A DNA stretch of 64,000 bases. Source: Caenorhabditis elegans. Its lineage: Eukaryota > Nematoda > Chromadorea > Rhabditida > Rhabditidae. The stretch is taken from NCBI RefSeq assembly GCF_000002985.6, contig NC_003281.10, positions 4,712,001-4,776,000 of the forward strand. Direction: 5' to 3'. The position numbers and the translations under genes were made by a program. The notes below the pieces were generated by a model. That model did not search any database. It was not told the origin of the DNA and was given only the letters and a program-made list of their open reading frames with translations. Below are positions 25,206-37,323 of this stretch, piece by piece. Within the stretch, counting starts at the first letter, position 1, and each line of letters starts with the position of its first letter.

Positions 25206-26257
25206 ATTGAACTGTGAATGATACTTTGGTATGAATGAATAAAACTGACTTGGTAGGGTTCCTTGAATAGTTTGAGTAGTTTTCAATAAAAAACAGCAAT
25301 AGTTAAATACGACTTTTCCAAGGCAAAGAACGCAGTTTTGACAAAAAAAAGTAGTTTTTGAGATTTCAGCCATAGGTACGCTTTTCACTCTGTACTTAGA
25401 CAGAACTATCAGTCGTAACATCACGGACATCACACAAATTCTCAAGTAACATTGTGCTTAAAGAGAGCAGCAAGAAGAATGTACTCAGACGAACAATTTT
25501 TGCGCTTCAAGCTTTTCCAATTAGCAATCTGTCCTTGAATACATATTTCTACCCTCCACTTCTATTTTCTCAATTGAAAAGTCCGTTTGAAAAATAAATG
25601 AATTTATTGAGGGTCCAACTTCTCACATCAAACGGCAAAATTCAAAATTCAGAAGGCAAATCAGAATCAAATCACAATGACAAAAACAATGGAATGCAGG
25701 TGGATAGTGCTTGGCAGACTAGGAAATTAAACATTTTCCCTTATCCTTTCGTTTTTTGGTTCGTGGGACAGATGCCATGGATGCCTGAAAAGTTCAAAAT
25801 TTTCAAAATTCGAGGGATAGGTGTCAACTTCATGCTCACTCTACTTTCCTGCCTTGGTACCTGTCTAATATGACTACTTGCCTACTGTGTTCCTTCCAAC
25901 CCAGGGTCGCGCGGCAATTGCCGTTTGACAATTTCGGAAATTTCCAATTGCCGCGCAGCCCTGTTCCAACCTAATTTTTTATATCATTCCTGCCTGACTA
26001 CACACATAGCTCGTGCCTTACGATGTGTCTACTTCATGATTGTGTGCCTACGTAACTATGGACCTACCATGTCTACATTCATACCTAACTCCTACCTAAT
26101 GTAGTTTTTATCTCATTCTTGTCTTACTACAGGCATAGTTCATGTCTGCGTGCCTATGTATCTGACTCATGCCTGTCTGCATAAGTACATAGACTGGTAC
26201 TTCAGAAGTAAATCAATGGGAAGACAGAAATTCAGTCGTAGGTTGTCTTGAAAGTAG
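25206..26257. other. intergenic between convergent genes, repeat-bearing
   Basis: About 1.05 kb between the 279-aa gene and ras-2, which converge. It carries a hairpin at 25903-25964 and a GCCTAC-rich tract at 25985-26190 (words GTGCCTACG, TGCCTAC, CTACCTAATG). I looked here for a missing C-terminal exon of ras-2 and did not find a convincing one. Confidence 0.45.
25903..25964. repeat. imperfect hairpin with CGCGGCAATTG arms
   Basis: CAGGGTCGCGCGGCAATTG is followed after about 24 bp by CAATTGCCGCGCAGCCCTG, its reverse complement with a few mismatches, giving a stem of about 19 bp. It resembles a dispersed nematode palindromic repeat and is not a terminator in the bacterial sense. Confidence 0.6.
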
Positions 26258-28065
26258 TCAAACAATTTGATAGTTTTTTGAAGTTTTGTTTATACAATGC
26301 TGCTTGGGAACTGTTAATCTAATAAAGAAGTATACCTCATGATCTCCTTCATCACTTGGAAAACTGCGAACAATTCGAACAAGTTCATGGAATGCCGCAT
26401 CCACATTGACAGGCGGTTCTTTTGCCGATGTTTCAATGTACATAAGTTTCAATTGAGCAGCTAATTCACGTCCCTCTTGCTCCGAAACTACTCTCTGATT
26501 GATTAAATCAACCTTATTTGCTACCAAAAGAACCGGATATTCACTACGATCTTTGACTCGAAGAACTTGATTATACAATTTATGCGCTTCTTCGAATGAT
26601 TTTCTTTCGGTCACTGAGAATACAAGAAGAAATCCTCTCCCACCACGAATGTATTGCTCACGCATTGCAGAGAACTCTTCCTGCCCAGCTGTGTCGAGAA
26701 CTGTAATTTGTGAAGATGTAAAAATGCAGAAAATTAGTGAATATATTTTAATATCATTCACATTTTGCAACAGATAATATTGAAACTTGTGGAATCTCCG
26801 TGGACAGGATTATCAAAAACGTTTCCTCTTTTAGCAAACACCGAAGGACTCTCTGACATTTTCAGAATTTTTCTACCAAAAAAAGCCAAAAATCCTTTGT
26901 TAAATAAATTTAATTTCGATATCTCCAAAATTGAAAGCAAAACGTTTGAAAATAATCATATTTCAAAATTTCGAATTTTTCAGGCAAAGAACCACTGCCG
27001 AATTACGAATGAATAAAATACGAATTTTTGAAATTGATGAGCTTTTCGGGAAACTTTCGAAAATCTCCAAAATTAAAAATCAAGCAATTTGTAGCAGTTG
27101 ATTTCAATTCAATTTTTCTCAATTTTTCAATTTAAAAAAAAAATATTTTTAAATTATATTTTACCCTCAACGTTAGAAATGTCTTTCTGAATACGATGCC
27201 AGTATTAAATTAACTGAAACCACCAAAATTAAGTTTGCGACTCAAAATCTACCAGAATTCAATATATTTTGACTCACCATCCATAATAACCCAATTTCCA
27301 TCGATTTCGCAATGTTGAATGTACTGATCTTCTATCGTCGGATCATAATAATCGACAAATTGCTTCTGAAAATAATTAATGAAACTCTGAGGATATAACT
27401 TTCAAGATTAACACATAGTTCTTATTAAAACTTACAGTTTCTCTAAGGAACTTATTTTTTTCAATAGACAATTTTTAGATACGGTTTAGATACGGTTAGG
27501 TACTTTTTTGTCAACAGAACACTACCCACAATGAAGCAACACTGATCTAATGTTACTTTATCCTCACTTCTATCGATCATTTATTCTTGCCATTTATACA
27601 TCGATATTTCTGTTTTTTGCTTCTTCTCCAATGTATTTTCTTCTCATCTCTTTTTTATTTTTGTTCCGTTTTATTTATGTAATTTATTTATGTACCCACT
27701 TGTGATGGTTTGTATCTATTAATATGTGTTTTTTTCTACCTCACGATATCTTACTATCGTAATAAATTAAATTAAATTAAATACGGTGCTGACCTTAATT
27801 ATATCAAACAATGGCTTTTGTGTAGAACTTTTTATAGAAATAATTCGATTCGAATTCTGTATTCATTATCGTTTTGGAATTGGTCAAAAACTGCACGTTC
27901 TTTTACAGTTTAAAATTCAACTTTACTTTCAAAAAAGTTTCTACTAACCTGAAAGAACTGAATAGTAAGTGAAGATTTCCCGACACCTCCATCTCCGATC
28001 ACTACCAATTTGTAATATGGTAGTTTGGAATCATCCTCTGGCGGTCTCTTACCTCCGTTTGACAT
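26258..28065 (-). CDS. ras-2: RAS-2, Ras-family GTPase (R-Ras/M-Ras type)
   Basis: Exons: 28065-27949, 27365-27278 and 26700 to at least 26336. All G-box motifs are present: G1 GDGGVGKSS, switch [12 protein letters not shown]3 DTAGQEEF, G4 NKVD, G5 ETSAK. An 18-residue N-terminal extension before the beta-1 strand is typical of R-Ras/M-Ras. The last exon, if unspliced, runs to a stop at 26258-26260 and ends in ...SKNYQIV, without a CAAX prenylation box. A GTATAC donor at 26335 could instead lead to an unseen last exon. It acts as a membrane signalling switch if lipidated. Introns are long for this genome (583 and 577 nt). Symbol from family plus linkage with twk-6. Confidence 0.88.
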
Positions 28066-29321
28066 GTTCTTTAATCTATGAATTGTTTAGATTTATAAAA
28101 ATTAAAAAAAAAACAAAAAGGTTCTCTTAGAGTGAAAAAAGAAAAAAAACGAAAATGTGAAAACGAAAAACTGACAATTGTAACTCAATAGACAAACTAT
28201 ATAAACTCTCACTTTTTAATCACAGAATGAATCATCGCGAATTGTCAAGGGATTCAATTTATAAAACAATTTGCTACCCAGAAAGTATTGTGAGTGTGTT
28301 AATAAACATTTTATAACTTCAAGATTTCCACAAAAAATATAGAAAATTGAATTGCGAACGTTTCTGGGAATGAGTCAACAGGTTAATCAGCAACACAATC
28401 GAGATAACTGGAGAAAAAAACGAGGGAAAAAATGTTTGTTTTTAAAATTTTTAAGTTAAATATACTTATACTAGTTCAACATGATGGAAAATAACAATAA
28501 AATACTGAAAAATTCTTTTAGTTTATTCAAAATTTTCAGCCAAAGGTTTTGAAAATTGCCAAAATTCAGAAAATTTTGACTTTCTGAAAAATATTTTCCT
28601 ATGATATATTGGACAGCTCAGCTTTGCATGAGTGGTGTTAAATAATTTGTCTACTGACTATGAGCATACTATAGCTTTAATTGAAAATTTGTAAAAACAA
28701 GACTTAGGCATTGGTCAATTATGGGAGCATAACTGGAACTAAAGTTCTGTGATAAGAGCATCCAAGAAGTGTTTCAAGGGGGAAAATTACTAAATGAGTA
28801 AGTTTGGAGAAATGATAGGGGTGTGAGAAAAGAAAGAAGAACGGCCCCTGTCTCAAATGATTGTCGTCGTCTTCTTCACTGGTTTTCTTATGTTTCCTAT
28901 CGGTATCCCATTCTGTTATCCATCCCCCTATCTTTTCTCTCTTTCCTTCCCAAATCTACGCTTTTTTTTTCTCAATTTCTTCTTTTTCTTCCAAGGTGAC
29001 ACTCACACAAACACTCTTCACGCACAGCAACCGCAATAATCAATATTATCAGTTGGTTGACCCCTGTCTCCGTTTCTTTATGACCAGCATTGATAATGAT
29101 GATTGGGTGTCTGTATTGATGTCTGGGTATCTGTATATCTGTTGTGAAATTCTTAAAATCGTAAAATAAACCTTCAGAGCTTCTGAAAAATTGTTTTCAG
29201 ATAATTTTCTCGCCGTAATTTTTGGCTGCCGGTAATTGCTATAGTTGTTGAAAGCAAAAATGTTCCGTAATTATTCAGCAACCGGCTACCAAATTTCCGA
29301 AATTCTGACAATGGTCAAGCA
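28066..29321. other. intergenic upstream of ras-2
   Basis: About 1.25 kb, AT-rich, presumed ras-2 promoter at its left end. 28840-29000 is pyrimidine-rich. Open frames there translate to Phe/Ser/Leu-rich low-complexity chains and are not accepted as genes. Confidence 0.4.
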
Positions 29322-29752
29322 TACCGTAATTCCTCTATTAGTCTTGCATGCAAGACTAATTTTCCATAGACCCGTAGGGGTGCAAGACTAAGAGACTGCA
29401 AGACTATTAGAGGCTGCAAGACTGATTTTCGAAGATCCAATAGCTTTGTAAAATTGATAATTTATCGTCAAAAATTTGACTTGAAACAGTCTAAATCGTG
29501 CAAAATACATACTTTTCTATTTTTTTCAATTATTTGAACACTTGAAAATTTAATTTAGCTAAAACATGGCGAAATTTTTGAAGTTTTCACAGAACACTAC
29601 TGGTCTGGCAAGAATAGGTGTGCAAGACGTTTTACCGTATTTCCTCTATTAGTCTTGTATGCAATACTAATAGAGGCTGCAAGACTAATTTTCTATTGGT
29701 CCGTAGGGGTGCAAGACTAATAGAGGCTGCAAGCTGTAAAGGAAATACGGTA
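29322..29752. mobile_element. ~431-bp non-autonomous inverted-repeat element (copy 1)
   Basis: The left end is TACCGTAATTCCTCTATTAG and the right end GGAAATACGGTA, its near reverse complement. A second internal left end (TACCGTATTTCC at 29633) pairs perfectly over 12 bp with the right end. Inside are repeated units of TGCAAGACTAATAGAGGC in both orientations. TA at both ends would fit a TA target-site duplication as in mariner-type MITEs. No transposase frame. Copy 2 lies at 48233-48671. Confidence 0.7.
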
Positions 29753-29862
29753 CATTTTTTTGAACTTTTATTTCGGTTAAGAACTGTTTTTTTTCTATAA
29801 TATTAGTCTTACACCCTTTGTTTCAAAGTGAGAAAACCTCGTCTAGACGATCATTTGAATTT

Positions 29863-30737
29863 ATGCAATTACCGGATACTGATATTTGTCAAATTATGTC
29901 CTTTTTAGATGGCAAGTTTTTAAAACAAGATTTTAAAAAAATTTAAAAACTGGAAAATTTCAGCCCAGTCACTATTGAACTTATCACAAAAATGCAGTCA
30001 TCTACGACAATTATGTCTGGCACACGAATATAATGCTGGGAAACGAGATGTAAAAATTTTGATTTTCAAAAATCGAAAATAATGCTTGCTTAACATTTTG
30101 GTTCAAACAAATCTCTAAAAAAAAACGAAAATGATTGAAAAAAATCACTTTTAAAAATAATTTCCAATTGTGACTAATCTCCCTGTTTGGGCGGAGTTCA
30201 ATAGAGGACTTGGCTTCTTGTTTTGGAGGATATCAAAACACGAAGATTAGTCACAATTGGAAAATTATGGTTTTTAATTTTAGTTGGGTAATTTTCTTTT
30301 GTGAGATTTCTGAGTTTCTCACTATTTCGAATTTTATAAATCATTTTCTTTCCAGAATCTTCAAAATCTGCACAGAAGCATCTCAACTTCTTGGAATGAT
30401 TTCAATGTTATCAAGCTTTGGAATTGTCTACGAACGACCACCGCTTCACTTTTATCATGAAGAAATTTCAAATGCAATAGCGGTTTGTTGCATACTCCCA
30501 ATTTCTATTTCATAAACTTTTAATCTTTTTCAGTTGTGGAAATCAGATCCTCTGTCCAGATGCTGTGATGTATACATGCGTCGACCACACGATGTCTCTT
30601 CAGAATCTTGGATTAAACTTGCCGGTTCAATCGATGAGAGCCGTATTGATCCGTATACAGACGAGGTGCTCGTTTCACAAATAACAATTAAACATTCATT
30701 TCTTGTACATATCGACTTAGTCTTTCATTTTCACTGA
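29863..30737 (+). CDS. uncertain gene model with F-box-like start
   Basis: ATG at 29863 begins LPDTDICQIMSFL, joined across 29912-29963 to AQSLLNLSQKCSHLRQLC. Together they match the F-box pattern that docks to SKP1 in ubiquitin ligases. This join needs a GC-AG intron (TAGATG|GCAAGT). A GTAAAA donor follows at 30050. Downstream, exons 30356-30482 and 30534-30737 join in frame and encode a coherent segment (VYERPPLHFYHEEIS; CCDVYMRRPHDVSSESW; stop at 30735). However, the phase of 30049 does not match 30356, so these may be two genes, or a pseudogene, or an exon is missed. AATAAA at 30836. I do not recognise the C-terminal part. Confidence 0.4.
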
Positions 30738-30967
30738 TCATCGGAACTTATCACTTTCTATCATATTGATCTCGATCTGCTTGTAAAAATAATATATTAT
30801 TGCATCACACGGATGAATATTTTATGTACTTTCTGTAAATAAATTATTTCAACTTTGAAACGTTGCAAATTTTAATTTAAAAAACCGTGAGATTTAAAAA
30901 AAAACAAATTATTTCTATGTTTTCGTAATCACATGAAACATTTTGTTCAGTTGATTCTAAAATTGCA

Positions 30968-32649
30968 ATGTATACGGATGAAGGTGAATATTCTGGAGAC
31001 ACGGATCACGGAGGGAGCACAATGCAGAAAATGAGCCCAAATACACGACAAAGTAAGATATTCAAACGAACATTTTGATGATCGATGGGGGTTGAAATGA
31101 ATTTTTTGTGATGATTTTTTTAATTGGAAATACAAAAACTTGCCCGTAAAATTATTTGTTTTGGATCGGCCACTTCCAGAGACTTCAATTTTCAGAACTA
31201 GGTGGATACTGTAGTTTCGCAACTTTCTGAAACGATTAATTAAAGGAACACGGATTTATTCGAATGGGTCTCGCCGCGAAAAAGTTTTATGGCAGCATTT
31301 TTTGTGATGAAATTCGATAAAACGCGACGAGACACATTTTAGTAGATCTGTGCGTGTTTGAATAGACATTTCAGAAACATGTGAAATTACTATATTTTCT
31401 GAAATAAGACATCAAAGTCCAATGATCAATATTTTCTAGACTTTCGACAAAATGTGAATGTCGTTGTCTGCCTCTCCGCTGCAATAACATTACTCGTATT
31501 CAACCTCATCGGAGCTGGAATATTCTATTTGGCTGAAACTCAAAACTCATCCGAGAGCTTAAATGAAAACTCAGAAGTTTCAAAATGTCTTCATAATCTA
31601 CCAATCGGAGGGAAAATCACTGCGGAAATGAAGAGCAAACTGGGAAAATGTCTTACAAAAAGCTCGAGAATTGATGGTTTTGGAAAAGCGATTTTCTTTT
31701 CGTGGACTCTTTATTCAACTGTTGGTTACGGTAGTTTGGTTCGTTTCTTTCTTCTTTCAACAATATCATATTAAATCCTGATTTTCAGTATCCACACTCT
31801 ACACTGGGACGATATCTGACAATATTTTATTCGCTATTAATGATTCCAGTTTTTATTGCTTTTAAGTTTGAATTCGGAACATTTTTGGCTCATTTTCTTG
31901 TTGTCGTGTCGAATCGGACTCGACTTGCAGTGAAGAAAGCGTACTACAAGTAAGTTTATGAGTCGCCGTGTGCCCATAAAAACCTCAATTTCTAATAATA
32001 TTTCAACATTTTTCTTTATTTCAGATTGTCGCAAAACCCCGAGAACGCTGAAACTCCGAGTAATTCGCTCCAACATGATTATTTGATATTTCTATCTTCA
32101 CTTCTTCTCTGCTCAATATCTCTTCTGAGTTCCAGTGCACTTTTCTCGTCAATTGAGAATATTTCATATCTCAGTTCCGTTTATTTCGGGATTATCACAA
32201 TGTTTTTGATTGGAATCGGAGATATCGTTCCTACAAATTTAGTATGGTTCAGTGGATATTGTATGTTATTCTTGATTTCTGATGTTCTGTCAAATCAGAT
32301 TTTCTACTTTTGTCAGGTTGGTTATATTATGGAAGCTTTGATTTTCCAAGATTAAATACCAATGATTACAGGCAAGGGTTCGATACTTCTTCCATATTCT
32401 CGCTCGGAAAATTTTGTTATTGAGAGAAGAAGATGACGGATTTCAATTGGAAACTACAGTATCCCTACAACATATTCCAATTATTAACAGCCAATGCATG
32501 CCTAGCTGTTCGTTTTTTTCGATACATTTAGTATTTCACCTAGAAGATGCCTTATCCATTGATAATTTTAATTTTCAGTGGTTCTGGACTGCGAAAAGGA
32601 AGAATTGGACAATGACGAGAAGCTGATTTCATCTCTCACAAGTACATGA
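30968..32649 (+). CDS. twk-6: TWK-6 two-pore-domain potassium channel
   Basis: Exons: 30968-31052, 31440-31738, 31789-31949, 32025-32316 and 32372 onward. Layout: short cytoplasmic N-terminus, TM1 (VVCLSAAITLLVFNLIGAGI), extracellular cap with Cys, pore 1 (STVGYGSLYP), TM2, TM3, pore 2 (FLIGIGDIVP), TM4, short C-tail. As a dimer it would form a K+ leak pore in the plasma membrane. Pore 2 has GIGD where most family members have GYGD or GFGD. The 3' end is uncertain: reading through stops at 32626 (363 aa); using a GTTCGT donor at 32508 with the acceptor at 32577-32578 gives an acidic tail ending at 32649. Exon 2 also uses GTTCGT as donor. AATAAA at 32697. Confidence 0.87.
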
Positions 32650-32869
32650 GAATCCAACAGTTAACTGAACTATTGATGCATTGAAATTTTACAATCAATA
32701 AAAATATTTTTTGTTGAAAAATGGAATATATTTATTCTAAATAACCGTATCATAATACTAAGATCATCATAATCTGAGCTTCTTTCTCTGAGCTATGGAA
32801 ATGTCCTAAAACATGAAAGAAATAAGGGTAATTTGAAAATAAAAACAAACACGTATGGTTGCAACCCGT

Positions 32870-34058
<1,189 letters not shown>

Positions 34059-35160
34059 TTATTCAAAAAAGTTTTAAATTCTATGTTAAATATTTAACTA
34101 ATTTTGTAATTCCTTATGCCTCCTGATGGTATGGTGCAACCATTTTAAGATTGTTTATTTGAAATGTGACACGTTTTAGCAACAATTTCTACCACTTGTC
34201 CTCGCTTTTCAATAATTGCCAACACTTGTTCCATTCTTCTTCAGTAATTATTCTATCGCCTGCCTTGTTTGACTTTCAAGTTTTCACCATTTATAATTGG
34301 TGTGAAAACAATCGGAAAATAGAATATTCTTCGTTCAGTGAAAAATAAGTATTGTATTAGTATTTATTGACAACGTTTCAGTTGACCGATCTAGATTATT
34401 TTACACTCTTATCAACTTTTCAGATACTCATATTTTATATGTAGACAAACTGTGAAACTTTTTTTTAAATTTTAATTTTTTAATAAAAATTTCAAAACAC
34501 TTTCTGCATATTAATTACTTTCAGTCAATGATTTCTATCTTTCTCAGTTTGAGGACTTGTCAACTGAAACCAGATCTGAATTACAATTAGTGTAGTACTA
34601 GTAAATAAGCAGTCAACTTTTTTCCATTTGTCCGATGCCAATTCATTTATCTCTAGCGTCAATCAGTTTTTTTTTGGTTGTTTGGGTGCCTCTTGTGTAT
34701 CGGAAGGAAGCAGTAAAAGCCGGTATTTAGAATGTGTTTTCTGGAAAAGATGTGTGGTTATTGAATTTCTTTTTGAAATGAAAAAAGGGAGAGAAGTATT
34801 GCGTAACCAGAATTCCAATGATGCATAAGTTCGGATTAATCAGCCTTGTCGCGCCAAGCGAGGAAAAGTTTAGAGGAAAGTTATTGTGAACAAATATTTG
34901 ACAAGTTCGGAATGCTGTGACCTGGAATGGTTTCACTTTTGTCTTGTTCAGACCAAAAACAAGTATTGTTAAAATTGATATTTTCAGAGAATCAGGGTGA
35001 ACTTTCTTTCAGGAAGTCACAACGACCTTTCAGGGGGTAAAGACGGTACGGTGTTCAATTTGTAAAAAATAAATTCGGTGAATTTATTATGCGTTTACTG
35101 AATCTTAACAACGTTTTTTTATTACCCATTCGCGACTTGCAATTTTTGCGCCAAAAATAC

Positions 35161-35836
35161 GGTAGCCGGTCTCGACGCGAAATTTGTCAGACGTCTTTTT
35201 TTCTCGATAAAAATAGATGTATTTATTGAAAAAACTAAGAACAAATTAACATAACCGTATTATTTATAAAAAATTTAAAAAAATTAAAACTCCGCAGCAG
35301 AGAAAGTTTGAAGTTACAGTACTCTTCAAAGGCGCTTCGTTCATTTCAAGAAATTTCGCCAAAATTCAGAAATTTGTAAGTATGCAAAATTAAAATTTCA
35401 CTGAAAAATGTATTTTTATTAGAAAATGCACTACTGTATCTATAAAAGAGCAAATTCTTTATTTTCACATACTCCTTCAAAATATTTTCGTAAAGAAATT
35501 CTCCTCTTAAATACTTACATTTGTTTTATTTCAAGAACAATTTTAAAAAAACTTTTCTGCATTAGCGAGAGTTCACTGGTTTTTCTGTAAAAAATACTGT
35601 ATCCGCTTTCGCCATGAACAAAATATTTAAAATAAAGGTGTGCGCCTGTACAGTAACCCACTCTGATTTTTCTGTGATTTTTTTCAGTTTTCCAGGGTTT
35701 GCTTTATTTTTATTTATCGTCAAAATAAATTTTATGGCCGAAAACAGAAGAAATCGAAGATAAATAATATTTGGGTTACTGTACTTCTTAAAGGCGCATC
35801 GTTTTGAAAATATTTGGTTCGTGGCGAGACCGGTAC
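35161..35836. mobile_element. ~0.67-kb element with GGTCTCG-type inverted ends
   Basis: The left end GGTAGCCGGTCTCGACGCGA is mirrored at the right by TCGTGGCGAGACCGGTACA. Inside, TACAGTACTCTTCAAAGGCGC (35317 on) recurs in related form near 35778 (TACTGTACTTCTTAAAGGCGC), and GTGCGCCTGTACAGTAACCCA at 35640 is another partial copy. Similar CGAGACC/AGGCGC words occur at 31260-31350, 37475-37500 and 49005-49065, so it is a dispersed family. No transposase. Confidence 0.5.
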
Positions 35837-36121
35837 AGTACTTTCTGCTAATATTAATAAGCTCGCGAGCCCGAGTTGCTAGGCCAGATTGTAATTTTAT
35901 TCACATATTTGAAAACTAAAAAAAGGAATAAATCATCTGAAAATGGATATGAAACATCTCATCGTATCCCGATTCTCCTACTGGAAAAATCCAATCATCA
36001 TTAATTCATTCATCCACATTCACAATGTGTTTCCCTTTTTTTCCTCTTCCCATTATTTTTGACGCCTTCATCTTCAAACACCCGCCCACTTGTGTCTTCT
36101 CACTTGGATCCACTTGACGCC

Positions 36122-36137
36122 TTCTTGTATATAAGTC
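36122..36137 (+). promoter_or_regulatory. TATA box of the collagen gene
   Basis: CTTGTATATAAGTCAA lies about 55-70 bp before the ATG at 36191. Strong TATA elements are common in worm cuticle collagen promoters. Confidence 0.7.
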
Positions 36138-36190
36138 AACGTCATCATTCTGATTCTCAACAGAAGTTTCTGTTTTCCTCTTCTCAAAAC

Positions 36191-37132
36191 ATGGAGAAAT
36201 TCATTGTTGGTGTAGCTGCGACTGCGTCCACGTTGGCATGTTTGGTGATGGTTATCACTATTCCTCAACTCTACAATACTATTTTGGAGGTAAATTTTCA
36301 AATTTAATTTTAATTTATTTATTCATATTTTTATGTTCAGGTTCATGATGAAGTACTCGACGGAGTCAGTGTCTTCAGAATTGAGACAGATGCTGCTTGG
36401 ACTGATATGATGGATATTCAAATCACTGTTACACCACCATCAAAACCACGTGTGAATCCATTCAATTCAATTTTCCGTCAGAAAAGACAAGACTTCTCCG
36501 GACTTCCAGCTTGGTGTCAATGTGAACCTGCAAAACCAGTATGTCCACCAGGACCACCGGGACCACCAGGAGAGCCAGGACAACCTGGAAGTGCTGGACC
36601 ACCGGGACCACCAGGAGAAGACAATACTGCTACATTTGCTCCTATCACGTGCCCACCAAAAGATCCTTCATGTGTCAAATGTCCAGAAGGGCCTGCCGGG
36701 CCTCCAGGACCAGAAGGGCCAGCTGGACCAGCAGGATCCGATGGTCAACCAGGCGCGCCAGGAGATGCTGGAAAAGATGGACCACCTGGACCACCTGGAC
36801 CAGACGGAGATTCTGGACCAAATGGAGAAGCGGGACCGAATGGAGAACCTGGAGCACCTGGAAAAGACGGAGAAAAGGGCAAGGGAGAGCCAGGGCCAGC
36901 TGGACCACCAGGACCTCCAGGACCAGGAGGTCCACCTGGAGATGCTGGAGGCGCCGGAAGCGATGGTGCTCCAGGACCACAGGGACCACCAGGACAAGAT
37001 GGAACTCCAGGAAATGCAGGACCAGACGGACAGCCAGGATCCCCAGGAGGGCCAGGATTACCAGGAAACGATGCAGCTTACTGTCCATGTCCTCCAAGAT
37101 CAGCTGTTTTTGTCAACCGTTTTGCCCATTAA
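36191..37132 (+). CDS. cuticle collagen (col family)
   Basis: Exons 36191-36289 and 36341-37132; 296 aa. Order: short N-terminal hydrophobic segment ([15 protein letters not shown], signal anchor), a conserved N-terminal domain, a furin-type site RQKR (79-82) for release, a CxC motif ([11 protein letters not shown]), then interrupted Gly-X-Y blocks rich in PPG, with Cys pairs between them, and a C-terminal CPCPP. This is the standard layout of worm exoskeleton collagens, which trimerise in the ER of hypodermal cells and are cross-linked through the Cys. The short intron after residue 33 is usual. The reverse frames are shadows of the repeats. I cannot say which col gene it is. Confidence 0.93.
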
Positions 37133-37145
37133 ATATTCTGATATC

Positions 37146-37151
37146 AATAAA
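37146..37151 (+). terminator. AATAAA polyadenylation signal of the collagen gene
   Basis: AATAAA 14 bp after the stop codon; a short 3' UTR is usual for worm collagens. Confidence 0.7.
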
Positions 37152-37323
37152 ATTTATGAATTTCATAACATTTAACTTTTTAAAAACGCAATCTCCAGTT
37201 CCTGAAATGAATTTGAGAAGGGCAACTCATTAAAAAATGTTGTTGAAAGTCTTCAGGGATCATGCCAGAAACTCAGAAACCTTTTCAGCACTCTATTCTT
37301 CCCAAAATGATTGAAAACTATTC

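Noticed and set aside
25441-25560. possible last exon of ras-2 on the minus strand (basic KSLKRKNC, or a CCSL end)
   Set aside because: The basic reading has no CAAX and the CCSL reading has a stop two codons before it with a poor acceptor.
25600-25680. minus-strand frame ending C-R-L-M-stop, a CAAX-like end
   Set aside because: Preceded by hydrophobic, not basic, residues and no acceptor in the right phase.
26311-26335. 25-nt GTATAC...TTAACAG intron in ras-2 leading to an SSIV ending
   Set aside because: Too short for a worm intron and the ending lacks the Cys.
28857-29169. plus-strand frames with hydrophobic N-terminus (MIVVVFFTGFLMFPIG)
   Set aside because: Pyrimidine-rich DNA gives Phe/Leu/Ser chains by chance; no splice partners or conserved motif.
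29322-29752. repeated GCAAGACTAATAG units taken as a CRISPR-like array
   Set aside because: Units vary in spacing and orientation, lie in eukaryotic DNA and belong to an inverted-repeat transposon.
34059-36000. search for NALCN pore or voltage-sensor exons upstream of the tail gene
   Set aside because: No minus-strand frame with S4 Arg repeats or pore motifs was seen.
36668-37097. minus-strand frames of 109 and 140 codons opposite the collagen
   Set aside because: Antisense of the repeat codons; no start context, no splice sites, low complexity.
36541-37233. long plus-strand frames rich in Arg/Thr/Trp overlapping the collagen
   Set aside because: Frame-shifted shadow of the Gly-X-Y repeat; composition is explained by the CCA/GGA repeats.
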